A stretch of DNA of 64,000 bases from Chitinimonas koreensis (lineage in GTDB: Bacteria; Pseudomonadota; Gammaproteobacteria; Burkholderiales; Chitinimonadaceae), in the NCBI RefSeq assembly GCF_014353015.1, contig NZ_CP060704.1:4241001-4305000 (forward strand). The letters are read 5' to 3'. The notes beneath the pieces are model-generated. The model had not been told where the DNA came from. It worked only from the letters and a program-made list of their open reading frames with translations, and ran no database searches. Of this stretch, positions 10,293 through 21,973 are shown one piece after another; positions within the stretch are counted from its first letter, which is position 1; each line of letters begins with the position of its first letter. A program made the position numbers and the translations under genes.

Positions 10293-13200
10293 TCAGGCGC
10301 GTTCGGCTTCCCCTCCTGCCATCAGCTTCACATTGCCGCCCACGGCCGCCGTATTGATGGTGACCGTGCGCTCGCAGGCGAAGCGCAGCAGGTAGTGCGG
10401 GCCGCCGGCCTTGAAGCCGGTGCCGGAGAGGCCCTCGCCGCCGAATGGCTGCGAGCCCACCACGGCGCCGATCTGGTTGCGGTTGACGTAGAGGTTGCCG
10501 ACCTTGGCCAGCTTGCGCACCGTCTCCACCGTGCTGTCCAGCCGCGTGTGCACGCCCATGGTCAGGCCGAAGCCGAGCTTGTTGACGCGATGGACCGCGT
10601 CCTCCAGGCCGTCGCTCTTGAAGCGGGCGATGTGCAGCACCGGACCGAAGGTCTCGGTCGTCGGCAGCGCGTCGAGCGAAACCTCGAAGGCGTGCGGGGC
10701 GAAGAAGCAGCCGTGCTCGAGGCCGGCCGGCACCGGCGTGGTGCCGATCAGGCGCGCGCTCTGGGCCAGCTTGTCGCAATAGGACTGCAGGTCGCGCTGC
10801 GACAGCGTGTCGATGGTCGGGCCGACGTCGGTCGCCAGCTGCAGCGGGTCGCCCAGCCGCAGTTCCTTCATGGCCTGGCCGATGCGCTCGATCACCGCGT
10901 CGGCGATGTCGTCCTGCACCAGCAGGATGCGCAGCGCCGAGCAGCGCTGGCCGGCCGAGTTGAAGGCGCTCATCAGCACGTCGATGATCAGTTGCTCAAC
11001 GTGGGCCGAGCTGTCGGCGATCATGGCGTTGAGGCCGCCGGTCTCGGCGATCAGGCTGGCGATGCTCGAATCGCGCGCGGCCAGCGTGCGGTTGATCTTC
11101 CAGGCCGCGCCGGTCGAGCCGGTGAAGGCCACGCCGGCCACCCGGCCGTCGCCCAAGAGCTTGTCCGACAGGCCGCCCGATTCGCCCGGCAGGTAGTGCA
11201 GCACGTCGCCGGGGATGCCGGCTTCGAGCAGCGCCTCGATGGCGCGCATGCCGATCAGCGGGGTGCGGCGCGAGGGCTTGGCGATCACGGTGTTGCCGGC
11301 GGCCAGCGCGGCGGTGATCTGGCCCAGGAAGATGGCCAGCGGGAAATTCCACGGCGCGATGGCGACGAAGGGGCCTCGGCCGGTCAGGCGCAGCTCGTTC
11401 GATTCGCCGGTGACGCCCGGCAGCGCGATCGGGCTGCCCATCAGGCGGCGCGCCTCGTGGGCGTAGAAGCGGCAGTAGTCGACCGCCTCGCGCAATTCGC
11501 CCAGCGCATCGGGCAGCGTCTTGCCGGCTTCGCGGCTCAGCAGCCAGAGGAATTCGGCCTGGCGTGCCTCGAGCAGGTCGGCGGCCTTGTCCAGCAGCGC
11601 GGCGCGGTCTTCGGCGCGGCGGTCGGCCCAGCCGTCCTGGGCGGCGTCGGCCAGGTTCAGCGCGGCCTCGATCGCGGCGGCATCGCTGGCGACCAGGGTG
11701 CCGAGCTGGCGACGCGAATCGATCGGGCTGGTGCGCGGCTGGGCAGTGCCGCTGCGGCGCTGGCCGCCGACGATCGGGGCGGCGTGGAACTGCTGGCTTT
11801 CCAGCGCTTCGAGCTGGCGGCGCAGCGGGTCGAGCACGAGGGTGTCGGTCATGGCGAATCCTTGGCTGTTGCGGCGCGGCGCGAACACTTCGCTCGGGGC
11901 GATCACGCCGGGGGTGACGGGTTGGCGGGCGATGCGTTCGGCCGGGTTGTCGGCGATCGCTTCGAGCGGCACGCGGGTATCGGCCAGTTGGTGGACGAAG
12001 GACGAATTGGCGCCGTTTTCCAGCAGGCGCCGCACCAGGTAGGGCAGCAGCGCATGGAAGCGGCCGACCGGCGCGTAGACGCGGCTGGCAATGCCTTCGC
12101 GCTGGTTGATCAGCGCGTGCAGCGTCTCGCCCATGCCGTGCAGGCGCTGGATCTCGAACTGCTTGTCGGTGTGCTTGGTGGCCTCGACCAGCCAGGCCAG
12201 CGTCTGGGCGTTGTGGCTGGCGAACTGCGGATAGAACACGCCGGCGCCGTAGTCGATCATCTTGCGCGCGCAGGCCATGTAGGCGATGTCGGTATGCGCC
12301 TTGCGGGTGTAGACCGGGTAGCCGGCCAGGCCGTTCTGCTGGGCGCGCTTGATCTCGCTGTCCCAGTAGGCGCCCTTGACCAGGCGGATCGGCAGCACGC
12401 GGCCGGTGTCGCGGGCCAGGTCGGCCAGCCAGTCGAGCACGAACGGCGCGCGCTTCTGGTAGGCCTGCACCACCAGCCCGAGGCCGCGCCAGTCCTTCAG
12501 GCTCGGCTCGCGCAGCAGGCGCTCGTACAGCCACAGCGAGATCTCGAGCCGCTCGCTCTCCTCGGCGTCGATGCTGAACACCAGGTCCGCCTTGGCAGCG
12601 GCCTGGGCCAGGTCGAGCAGGCGGCCGTACAGCTCGCTCTGCACGCGGTCGATCTGGCCGAATTCATAGCGCGGGTGGATGGCGGACAGCTTGACCGAGA
12701 TCGACTGGCGGGCGAAGCCGGTGTTGTTGTCGGTGCGGCGGCCCAGCGCGGCGATCGCCTCGTGGTAGGCGGCGAAGTAAGCCTCGGCGTCGCTATTGGT
12801 CAGCGCCGCCTCGCCCAGCATGTCGTAGGAGTAGCGCCAGCGCTTGTCGGCGTTGTCCAGCGCCTGCTCGATGGTCTCGCCGACCACGAAGTTGTTGGCC
12901 ATCACCTTCATGCCGGCCTTCATGGCGGTACGCAGCACCGGCTCGCCCATCTTGCGCAGCAGGCGGTCGAACCAGTGGCGGCCTTCGCTGGCCTCGATCC
13001 AGCCGTCGGTGAACAAGAGCGCGCGGCTGGCGGCGCTGACCAGCCAGGTGGCGGCCTGCGAGCGGCGCCAGTCCTTGTTCTCCAGCAGGTCGCGGATCAG
13101 CCGGTCCTGGCAGTCGGTATCGGGGATGCGCAAGAGCGCTTCGGCCAGCGCCATCAGCGCCAGGCCTTCCTCGGTGCCGAGGCCGTAGCTCTGCAGGAAG

Positions 13201-13409
13201 GCTTCGAAGTGATTCTTGCCGGCGGCCTGGCGCACGCCCTGCGCCAGCGACAGCGCGCGGACGTGGACGGCCTTCTCGGCCGCGTCGCCCAGCCGCGCCT
13301 GCGGCAGCAGCGCGTTGACCGCCTCGGCCTCGTCGCGGAACAGGTTGTCGCGGATCGCGGCGAAGCTCGGCAGGCTGGTCGGGAGATCGGGGTAGAGCGG
13401 TGTGGTCAT
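10293..13409 (-). CDS. putA: Bifunctional proline dehydrogenase / delta-1-pyrroline-5-carboxylate dehydrogenase PutA
   Basis: Oxidises proline to glutamate in two steps, FAD-linked proline dehydrogenase then NAD-linked P5C dehydrogenase, at the inner membrane/cytosol. The 1038-aa protein carries a PRODH barrel in its first half (RLVKGAYWDSEIKRA near residues 340-354, FASHNAQT) and an aldehyde-dehydrogenase module in the second half (FTGSTGAAWK; ETGG near residue 788 with the catalytic-base Glu; GQRCSA near residue 822 with the nucleophile Cys). It begins MTTPLYPDLP and lacks the N-terminal ribbon-helix-helix DNA-binding domain and the C-terminal extension of the 1320-aa E. coli PutA, so it should not repress itself. 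The divergent Lrp-family gene is the natural candidate regulator. Start ATG at 13409 follows an AGGTAGGT-like sequence. Confidence 0.96.
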   Translation of the reverse strand: MTTPLYPDLPTSLPSFAAIRDNLFRDEAEAVNALLPQARLGDAAEKAVHVRALSLAQGVRQAAGKNHFEAFLQSYGLGTEEGLALMALAEALLRIPDTDCQDRLIRDLLENKDWRRSQAATWLVSAASRALLFTDGWIEASEGRHWFDRLLRKMGEPVLRTAMKAGMKVMANNFVVGETIEQALDNADKRWRYSYDMLGEAALTNSDAEAYFAAYHEAIAALGRRTDNNTGFARQSISVKLSAIHPRYEFGQIDRVQSELYGRLLDLAQAAAKADLVFSIDAEESERLEISLWLYERLLREPSLKDWRGLGLVVQAYQKRAPFVLDWLADLARDTGRVLPIRLVKGAYWDSEIKRAQQNGLAGYPVYTRKAHTDIAYMACARKMIDYGAGVFYPQFASHNAQTLAWLVEATKHTDKQFEIQRLHGMGETLHALINQREGIASRVYAPVGRFHALLPYLVRRLLENGANSSFVHQLADTRVPLEAIADNPAERIARQPVTPGVIAPSEVFAPRRNSQGFAMTDTLVLDPLRRQLEALESQQFHAAPIVGGQRRSGTAQPRTSPIDSRRQLGTLVASDAAAIEAALNLADAAQDGWADRRAEDRAALLDKAADLLEARQAEFLWLLSREAGKTLPDALGELREAVDYCRFYAHEARRLMGSPIALPGVTGESNELRLTGRGPFVAIAPWNFPLAIFLGQITAALAAGNTVIAKPSRRTPLIGMRAIEALLEAGIPGDVLHYLPGESGGLSDKLLGDGRVAGVAFTGSTGAAWKINRTLAARDSSIASLIAETGGLNAMIADSSAHVEQLIIDVLMSAFNSAGQRCSALRILLVQDDIADAVIERIGQAMKELRLGDPLQLATDVGPTIDTLSQRDLQSYCDKLAQSARLIGTTPVPAGLEHGCFFAPHAFEVSLDALPTTETFGPVLHIARFKSDGLEDAVHRVNKLGFGLTMGVHTRLDSTVETVRKLAKVGNLYVNRNQIGAVVGSQPFGGEGLSGTGFKAGGPHYLLRFACERTVTINTAAVGGNVKLMAGGEAERA

Positions 13410-13668
13410 CTGTACCTACCTAAGAAATACCCGCCCCCGGATCACGGGTGGCGGGCTCTGGAACAGCCGGCGCCAGGGCGCCTGCCGCGCGTTCCCGCAT
13501 CTGCGGCTGGCGTGGCGCTTGTGGCGGCCCCGCCCTGCCGCAGCCGCCGGTAGACGGTTGCTGGAACGGGGCGAATCCTACCGGCCTCGCTGCCGAATGT
13601 GCTGCTGTTTTGAACCCCCGTAACGGGATAAAATCCGGCCCATCCGAAATCGACCGCATCTTCATCCA
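13410..13668. promoter_or_regulatory. Divergent putA/lrp promoter region
   Basis: 259-bp spacer between divergent putA and the Lrp-family gene. At 13608-13633 a short dyad (TTTT...CCCG-TAA-CGGG...AAAA) sits just upstream of the regulator in otherwise GC-rich DNA. A/T-flanked dyads of this sort are typical of Lrp-family sites, so this is a plausible operator, but the assignment is inference. Confidence 0.35.
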
Positions 13669-14139
13669 GTGAACGACACGATAGACCGAATCGACCGCAA
13701 GATCCTGCGCGAGCTGCAGGAAGACGGCCGCATAGCCAATGTAGACCTTGCCCGGCGAATCGGCCTGTCGCCGACCGCCTGCCTCGAGCGGGTCAAGCGG
13801 CTGACGCGCGACGGCTACATCCTCGGCTACGGCGCGCGGCTCAATCCGGAGAAGCTCGACGCCGGCCTGCTGGTGTTCGTCGAAGTGCTGCTCGACCGCA
13901 CCACGGCCGATGTATTCGAACGCTTCAAGCTTGCCGTGCTCGACCGCAGCGAGGTGCAGGAATGCCACATGGTGGCCGGCGGCTTCGACTACCTGGTCAA
14001 GGCACGGGTGCGCGACATGAAGGCCTATCGCGACTTCCTCGGCCATACCCTGCTGAGCCTGCCGGGCGTGCGCGAGACGCATACCTACGCGGTGATGGAG
14101 GAAGTGAAGGAATCGGGCGCGATCCATATCGCGCCCTGA
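13669..14139 (+). CDS. Lrp/AsnC-family transcriptional regulator, probable proline-responsive activator of putA
   Basis: 156-aa protein with the standard Lrp layout: N-terminal winged HTH (DRKILRELQEDGRIANVDLARRIG then LSPTACLERVKRL, residues about 7-50) and a C-terminal RAM ligand-binding domain (VQECHMVAGGFDYLVKARV, residues about 100-116). The start is a GTG at 13669 with no strong ribosome site. It is transcribed away from putA. In several proteobacteria a divergent Lrp-type gene (PutR/BkdR-like) activates putA in response to proline; the same role here is inferred from position and from the absence of a DNA-binding domain in this PutA. Confidence 0.88.
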   Translation: MNDTIDRIDRKILRELQEDGRIANVDLARRIGLSPTACLERVKRLTRDGYILGYGARLNPEKLDAGLLVFVEVLLDRTTADVFERFKLAVLDRSEVQECHMVAGGFDYLVKARVRDMKAYRDFLGHTLLSLPGVRETHTYAVMEEVKESGAIHIAP

Positions 14140-14183
14140 ACGCCAAGCGACCTGGTCAATACCGGTCAGTCAATCGCGTTTGG

Positions 14184-14250
14184 CCGTAGGAGCGGCTTTA
14201 GCCGCGAATGGTCGAGCCTCCGCCCTAGGCGGCCAAAGCCGCTCCTACGG
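14184..14250. repeat. REP-like palindromic element (copy 1)
   Basis: Two perfectly complementary 16-nt arms (CCGTAGGAGCGGCTTT at 14184-14199 and its reverse complement at 14235-14250) enclose a 35-nt loop. The arm contains GTAGGAGCGGCTTTAGCCGC, the core of REP sequences common in Pseudomonas- and Xanthomonas-type genomes. A related degenerate copy is at 59881-59943. No RAYT (REP-associated transposase) gene is in the window. Confidence 0.75.
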
Positions 14251-14405
14251 CTGGATACCCGGTGCCGATCGAAGGTACGGGCAACGTCAGCCCACCCTAT
14301 GCGGGCTCAACGGCTAGGCATGGCGGATGCCTGCTGTCCGGCCGCCTTGCCTTGACCCGGTGGTTTGCCAGACTGAAGCAGCCAAACCCCGACGCCGAGC
14401 GAGCC

Positions 14406-15977
14406 ATGCAAACCCCTTCCCTGCGCCGCCGCCTGTTGCTGGCCGGACTCTGCGTCGCGGCGCTGTCGTTCGGCCTGGTCCTGCTCGCCACCTGGCAGAT
14501 CCGCCAACTGGCCGAGCGGGTCGACGCCAGCCTGGCGCGCGCGCAGCGCGAGACCGAGCAGTTGCTGCTGCTCGAGAATGCCCACGTCCATTTCAAGATC
14601 CAGGTGCAGGAGTGGAAGAACATCCTGCTGCGCGGCCACGATCCGGCCGCCTTCGCCCGCTATCGCCGCCAGCTCGACCTCGAGGGCGGCCAGGTGCGCA
14701 GCCTCTTGGGCGGCCTGCTCGGGCAGTGGCAGCGCGACGGCCGCGCCACCGCGCCGCTGCAGCAACTGCTCGACGAGCAGGCGCGGGTCGAACAGGCCTA
14801 CCGCGCGGCGCTGGCGGCGGTGACGCCGGGCGACGCGCAGGCCGGCCAGGCGCTCGATGCGCGCGTCGCCGGCGTCGACCGCGCGCTGACGCAGGCCTTC
14901 ATCCAGCAGGTGGCGGCCGAGGAGCGGCGCTACGACGCCTCGCAGTCGCGCACCCGCCAGGTCATCGCGCGCGAAGCCGGCGAGGCTTGGCGCGGCTACC
15001 TGGCGACGGCGCTCGCGGGCGCCGTGGCCGCCGTCGCGCTGCTGGTCTGGATCGGCCGCTGGCTGATGCGGCTGCTCGGCGGCGAACCGGCCTACGCGGT
15101 GGCGGTGGCGCACGCGATCGCCGGCGGCGACCTGAGCCGGCCGGTGGGCCGGCCCGGCCAGCGCCTGGGCCACAGCCTGCTGGGCGCGATGCAGGACATG
15201 CAGACCTCGCTGGCCGACCTGCTGCAGGAAATCCGCGGGGCGGCCGACCAGGTGGCCGGGGCGGCCAGCCAGGTCGGCGCGGCCGCTTCGGCGGTCGGCA
15301 GCGCCACCGTCGAGCAGGCCGCCAGCCTGGAAGAGACCGGCTCGGCGGTGGCCCAGATCGGCGCCTCGGCCGAGCACAGCGACGATCAGGCCCAGCGCGC
15401 CGCGCGCTTCGGCCAGCACACCGCCGAGGTGGCCCAGACCAGCGGCGAGGCGGTGCGCGAAACCACCCAGGCGATCCGCGCGATCGCCGACCACGTCCAC
15501 GCGATCGACGAGATCGCCTACCAGACCAATATGCTGGCGCTCAACGCCACCATCGAGGCGGCCCGCGCCGGCCAGGCCGGCAAGGGCTTCGCGGTGGTGG
15601 CCGGCGAGGTGCGCCGGCTGGCCGAGCACAGCCAGCGCGCGGCGCACGAGATCGGCGGCCTGGCCGAGGAAAGCGTGGCCCATGCCACCCATGCCGGCCA
15701 GGTGCTGGCGCGCCTGGTGCCGGAGAGCCACGAGACCGCCGGCCTGATCCGCAGCATCGCCGAGGACACCCGCGAGCAGCGCAACAGCCTGGGCGAGACC
15801 CGGGTCGCGCTCGAACAGCTGTCGCAGGGCGCGCAGCAGAACGCCGCCGCCTCCGAGGAGCTGGCCTCGATCGCGCAGCAGCTGACGGCGCGGGCCGAAG
15901 ACCTGCGCGGCCTGCTGCTGCGCTTCCGGCTCGGGTCCGACGGCGCCGGCGGGCCGCATCCCGGCCGCGGCCGCTGA
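14406..15977 (+). CDS. Methyl-accepting chemotaxis protein
   Basis: Membrane chemoreceptor that signals to CheA/CheW. Taken from the ATG at 14406 (MQTPSLRRRLLLAG) it is 523 aa; an in-frame ATG at 14262 would add an unlikely leader. TM1 is LLLAGLCVAALSFGLVLLA (about residues 9-28), followed by a helical periplasmic domain of about 170 residues rich in Gln/Arg/Leu (four-helix-bundle style). TM2 is YLATALAGAVAAVALLVWI (about residue 200), then a HAMP segment and the cytoplasmic coiled coil with the highly conserved hairpin tip EIAYQTNMLALNATIEAARA near residues 370-390. There is no C-terminal NWETF-type CheR tether. Ligand unknown. It stands alone, without che genes. Confidence 0.93.
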   Translation: MQTPSLRRRLLLAGLCVAALSFGLVLLATWQIRQLAERVDASLARAQRETEQLLLLENAHVHFKIQVQEWKNILLRGHDPAAFARYRRQLDLEGGQVRSLLGGLLGQWQRDGRATAPLQQLLDEQARVEQAYRAALAAVTPGDAQAGQALDARVAGVDRALTQAFIQQVAAEERRYDASQSRTRQVIAREAGEAWRGYLATALAGAVAAVALLVWIGRWLMRLLGGEPAYAVAVAHAIAGGDLSRPVGRPGQRLGHSLLGAMQDMQTSLADLLQEIRGAADQVAGAASQVGAAASAVGSATVEQAASLEETGSAVAQIGASAEHSDDQAQRAARFGQHTAEVAQTSGEAVRETTQAIRAIADHVHAIDEIAYQTNMLALNATIEAARAGQAGKGFAVVAGEVRRLAEHSQRAAHEIGGLAEESVAHATHAGQVLARLVPESHETAGLIRSIAEDTREQRNSLGETRVALEQLSQGAQQNAAASEELASIAQQLTARAEDLRGLLLRFRLGSDGAGGPHPGRGR

Positions 15978-16062
15978 GCCCGTCGCGGAACCCGGCCGCC
16001 GCATCGGCACTCGCACAGGGAGAGGACGGCCGTCCGCCGCCCGCCCGACGAGGAGCGCCATC

Positions 16063-16257
16063 ATGACCGACCCCACCCGCCCCGATCCCGCCCGGCCGAC
16101 CGGCCTGCCGCCGCACGTGCCCGTGCAGCCGGACAAGAACGACGGCGTCACCGACACGCTCGAGGAGGTCGGCGACGATGCGATCAATTCGGTCGAGGAA
16201 AGCGTCGAGGAGCTGTTCGGCGTGGACCGGCCGCCGAAGCCACCGGGCAAGGTCTGA
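16063..16257 (+). CDS. Small acidic hypothetical protein (64 aa)
   Basis: Starts at the ATG at 16063, preceded by GAGGAG about 8 nt upstream, which makes translation credible. The protein is proline-rich at both ends (PTRPDPARPTGLPPHVP; PPKPPGKV) with an acidic centre (DTLEEVGDDAINSVEESVEELFG) that would form one amphipathic helix. No signal peptide or membrane segment. I do not recognise a family. It lies 85 bp downstream of the chemoreceptor gene on the same strand. Confidence 0.6.
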   Translation: MTDPTRPDPARPTGLPPHVPVQPDKNDGVTDTLEEVGDDAINSVEESVEELFGVDRPPKPPGKV

Positions 16258-16284
16258 GCATCACGCAGCGCCAAGTGCAGGTAG

Positions 16285-16434
16285 CCCCTCTCCCGCGCGC
16301 GGGAGAGGGGTTGGGGGCGCCCTGCGTAGGGTAAGGATTGGTTCTACGAAGAACACAGCCTGTGAGGCCTGGTTCATCAAACCACAGCCCTCATCCGGCC
16401 CTCCGGGCCACCTTCTCCCGTGCACGGGAGAAGG
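16285..16434. repeat. Short palindromic intergenic repeats (CTCTCCC family)
   Basis: In the 349-bp spacer 16258-16606, which holds no gene, there are two perfect palindromes: 16285-16310 (13-bp arms CCCCTCTCCCGCG) and 16411-16434 (12-bp arms CCTTCTCCCGTG). The second is preceded by a GGCCC/GGGCC mini-dyad at 16397-16409. Both match the widespread proteobacterial CCCTCATCC...CTTCTCCC / CACCCCAACCCCTCTCCC intergenic repeat types. Related copies are at 18378-18492. Confidence 0.7.
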
Positions 16435-16519
16435 GAACGGCCGCACGCCGCAGTTCAATTCGAAGCCTCGTGGCCTCCCGCATGCGACGGATAAGGCCGA
16501 GGCAGTCATCAGCGCCAAG

Positions 16520-16550
16520 AAAAAACCCCGCGACGGAAACCGCCGCAGGG
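16520..16550 (-). terminator. Intrinsic terminator after the alpha-amylase gene
   Basis: On the minus strand, an 11-bp stem (CCCTGCGGCGG / CCGTCGCGGGG, with G-U pairs) with a 3-nt loop is followed by six T, 57 nt beyond the amylase stop. Confidence 0.85.
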
Positions 16551-16606
16551 CCAAGATGCAGAACCGGTTGGCAGGAACCGGAGGGCGCCAGGCCCGCCAG
16601 CGCCGT

Positions 16607-18202
16607 TCAGAACTTGAAGTTGCCGCCGTTCAGCGTGCTGCTGGAACCGCAGGCCGCCGTGGTCGCCTCGCGGTTGCCGCTGGCGGTGGCCTGGTTGCTC
16701 TCCCACACGGCCGTGCTGCCGTTCCACTTGACGAACTTGTACTGGATCGCGGTCGACGGCGGCAGGTTGGCGCTGCCGCTCCAGGTGGCGTTGGCGCCCG
16801 AGCCCTGGATGGTCAGCGCGAAGCCGCTGGCCGGCGTCCAGTTGCCCAGCGCGGTCTGGTTGCCGACCACGTAGAGGTTCTGGCCCGAGGTGGTCGCCGC
16901 GTTGGCGATGCTGAACGTGACCGGCACCGTGCTGCAGCCGCCGCCGGCATTCTTGGTCCAGACCGCGTACTGGTCGCCCGAGGTGCGCAGGGTCCAGCCG
17001 CTGCCCGGGTTCCAGTCGGTCGGGCCGATCTTCATCGCCACCTTGCCGTCGACGATGGCGGCGTAGAGGCCGTTCTCGGCGCGCTGGATCGCCACCGCCG
17101 AGGTCGAGGTCAGGCCCTGCTCGCGGCGCACGTCGATCAGCGCCTTGATCGGCGCGCGCAGGCTCCAGTCGTAGACGTGCGGGTAGTAGACGCTCGGCAC
17201 GCCCGGATGGGTCAGCACGTAGGCATAGCCCTGCATCACCTTGCCGCACGGCACCGGCCAGTGGTTCTGGCCCACGCCGCAGCTCTGCGACGGGCCGGTG
17301 TCGTGGTTGTCGACGAAGGTCACCATCTTCTGCGCCCACCAGCCGATGCCGCCGGCCGGCTTGCCGCTGCCGTCGCGCAGCCGGCCGTATTCGTTGGCGG
17401 AGAGCGCCTGGTTGAGCAGGCCCTTGGTGGTGAAGTCGAAGGCCGCGCACTTGCCGCCGGTGCCGTCGACGTAGTTCATCAGCAGCTGGCGGTGGGCGTC
17501 GACGTTGTTGAAGTCGAGGTTGGTCCAGATCTCGCCGACGCAGAAGCCGGGGTTCATCGCATCGTGGTAGAGGCCGGCGTAGCTCGGCGCATAGCCCTTC
17601 GAATAGTCGAAGCGGATGCCGCGGAAGCCGACGCCGTAGAGGCGCGACGACAGCCAGGTCTTGATGTCGTTCTGCACCGTGGCCTGGCTGTGGTCGAGGT
17701 CGCGCGCGGCGGCATAGCCGTCGCCCGAGTCGGCGTTGCCGCAGCGGCCGCTCCACTCGTCGCCGCTGGTCACCGCCTGGCAGCCCCAGGTCGGGTTGGT
17801 GAAATCGGCCCAGTTGGTGCTGCCGACGCGATGGTTGATCACCACGTCGGCCACGCTCTGGATGCCCTGCGCGCTCAGCGCCGAGATCGCGGCGGTCAGT
17901 TGGGCTTCGCTGCCGTAGCTCGAATCGAGCTTGTTCAGCTGGCGCGGCAGGTAGCCCTCGGTCGAGGCGGCGTCGGACGGCGGCGGGAACCAGACGTGGG
18001 TGATGCCGAGGTCCTTCAGATCGGCGGCGCGGCCTTGCAGCGTGCCGTACCAGCCGCCGGCGGCGGCCGAATTCCAGTGGAAGCCCTGGAACAGGATGGC
18101 CGTGCTGGCCTTGGACTGTTCGGTGGCGGCGAGGCCGGGCTGGGCCGCCAGGGCGAGCGAGAGGGCGAGCGCGCAGGCGCTCGGCGTGTGCTTCAGGGTC
18201 AT
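16607..18202 (-). CDS. Secreted GH13 alpha-amylase with C-terminal CBM20 starch-binding domain
   Basis: Hydrolyses alpha-1,4 bonds of starch outside the cell. 531 aa from ATG 18202 (MTLKHTPSACALALSLALAAQ, a Sec signal peptide ending near GLAA), with GGAGTGA about 9 nt upstream. GH13 motifs: DVVINHR (~119-125), RFDYSKGY (nucleophile Asp ~199), CVGEIW (acid/base Glu ~224) and VDNHDT (~298-302). Residues ~425-531 form a CBM20 domain (VTFSIANA, LYVVGNQTALGNW, IQYKFVKW) bound to raw starch in other enzymes. The layout and local motifs (ILFQGFHWN, FCVGE, TFVDNHDTG) resemble Pseudomonas maltotetraose-forming amylases, so an oligosaccharide-specific product is possible. The pullulanase lies just upstream on the same strand with a similar leader. 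The frame stays open upstream of 18202, but that part has no coding character. Confidence 0.95.
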   Translation of the reverse strand: MTLKHTPSACALALSLALAAQPGLAATEQSKASTAILFQGFHWNSAAAGGWYGTLQGRAADLKDLGITHVWFPPPSDAASTEGYLPRQLNKLDSSYGSEAQLTAAISALSAQGIQSVADVVINHRVGSTNWADFTNPTWGCQAVTSGDEWSGRCGNADSGDGYAAARDLDHSQATVQNDIKTWLSSRLYGVGFRGIRFDYSKGYAPSYAGLYHDAMNPGFCVGEIWTNLDFNNVDAHRQLLMNYVDGTGGKCAAFDFTTKGLLNQALSANEYGRLRDGSGKPAGGIGWWAQKMVTFVDNHDTGPSQSCGVGQNHWPVPCGKVMQGYAYVLTHPGVPSVYYPHVYDWSLRAPIKALIDVRREQGLTSTSAVAIQRAENGLYAAIVDGKVAMKIGPTDWNPGSGWTLRTSGDQYAVWTKNAGGGCSTVPVTFSIANAATTSGQNLYVVGNQTALGNWTPASGFALTIQGSGANATWSGSANLPPSTAIQYKFVKWNGSTAVWESNQATASGNREATTAACGSSSTLNGGNFKF

Positions 18203-18377
18203 GTCGTCACTCCGTAATATGCTTTTTGTGTGTTGCTGGGCTGCTGATGGGGTCGTGCGGTATGCGGCGATCCGGTGATGGCCTCCTTTCAAGGATTCGC
18301 AAGTCTTCGATCGAAAATGCGGGAATGAATGCAGGAACGGATCAGCCATGAACATCGGGCCGGGCTGCACTGCAACT

Positions 18378-18492
18378 CCCTCTCCCCCGGGAGAGGGCCG
18401 GGGTGAGGGAGCGGCCGTGGAGCATGCGATGCACTGCATTTCATCCTGAACCGTCGCTCCCTCACCCCAACCCCTCTCCCGGGGGAGAGGGG
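18378..18492. repeat. Inverted pair of CTCTCCC-family intergenic repeats
   Basis: In the 332-bp spacer between pullulanase and amylase, a ~36-bp element (18378-18413) recurs in inverted orientation at 18455-18492, differing mainly in one short block (CCGG against AACC). Each copy has its own CTCTCCC...GGGAGAG dyad, so the pair could fold into one long stem or two hairpins in the mRNA. The rest of the spacer holds the amylase leader; no gene is seen. Confidence 0.75.
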
Positions 18493-18534
18493 CTAAAACC
18501 ACGGCCGCGACTGGCTCCGCGACCCACTGCCGGC

Positions 18535-21642
<3,108 letters not shown>

Positions 21643-21879
21643 CGGTCTTCACTCCGTTGTTGGCCCGCTTGGGAGCCGGATTGTTTTGTGCGACGCAATA
21701 TGACATTGGGTAGCCGAGGTACCGGAACTACGCGATGCTGGACTGCGTTCAAACATTTGTGACGGAGTGCACCGACGCGGTCAACCGGGCGCTCGAAAAT
21801 TCCGCGGTCAACCCGGGGGAACCCTAGTGTGGCAGCGCCCGGCGCGCAGGGCGGACCGCTGCGGCGCCGGCCCGAAAGC

Positions 21880-21907
21880 AAACCGCCGCCCCTCGGGGCG
21901 GCGGTTT
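21880..21907 (-). terminator. Strong hairpin downstream of the BPSS1780-like gene
   Basis: Perfect 13-bp arms (AAACCGCCGCCCC / GGGGCGGCGGTTT) with a 2-nt loop, followed on the minus strand by a T-rich TTTGCTTTC. It lies 66 nt beyond the membrane-protein stop. The rest of the 331-bp spacer 21643-21973 holds the pulA promoter area; no gene is seen. Confidence 0.75.
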
Positions 21908-21973
21908 GGCGACGTAGGAATAATACCGGTACTACGTCATATCGTGCCGCAGCGCAGCACGAAAGCGGCCGGA

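Noticed and set aside
10284..13553. Very long plus-strand open frame (1089 codons) opposite putA
   Set aside because: Composition artefact of GC-rich DNA: low-complexity Gly/Ala/Gln/Arg content, no domain features, and it lies exactly antisense to a clear PutA.
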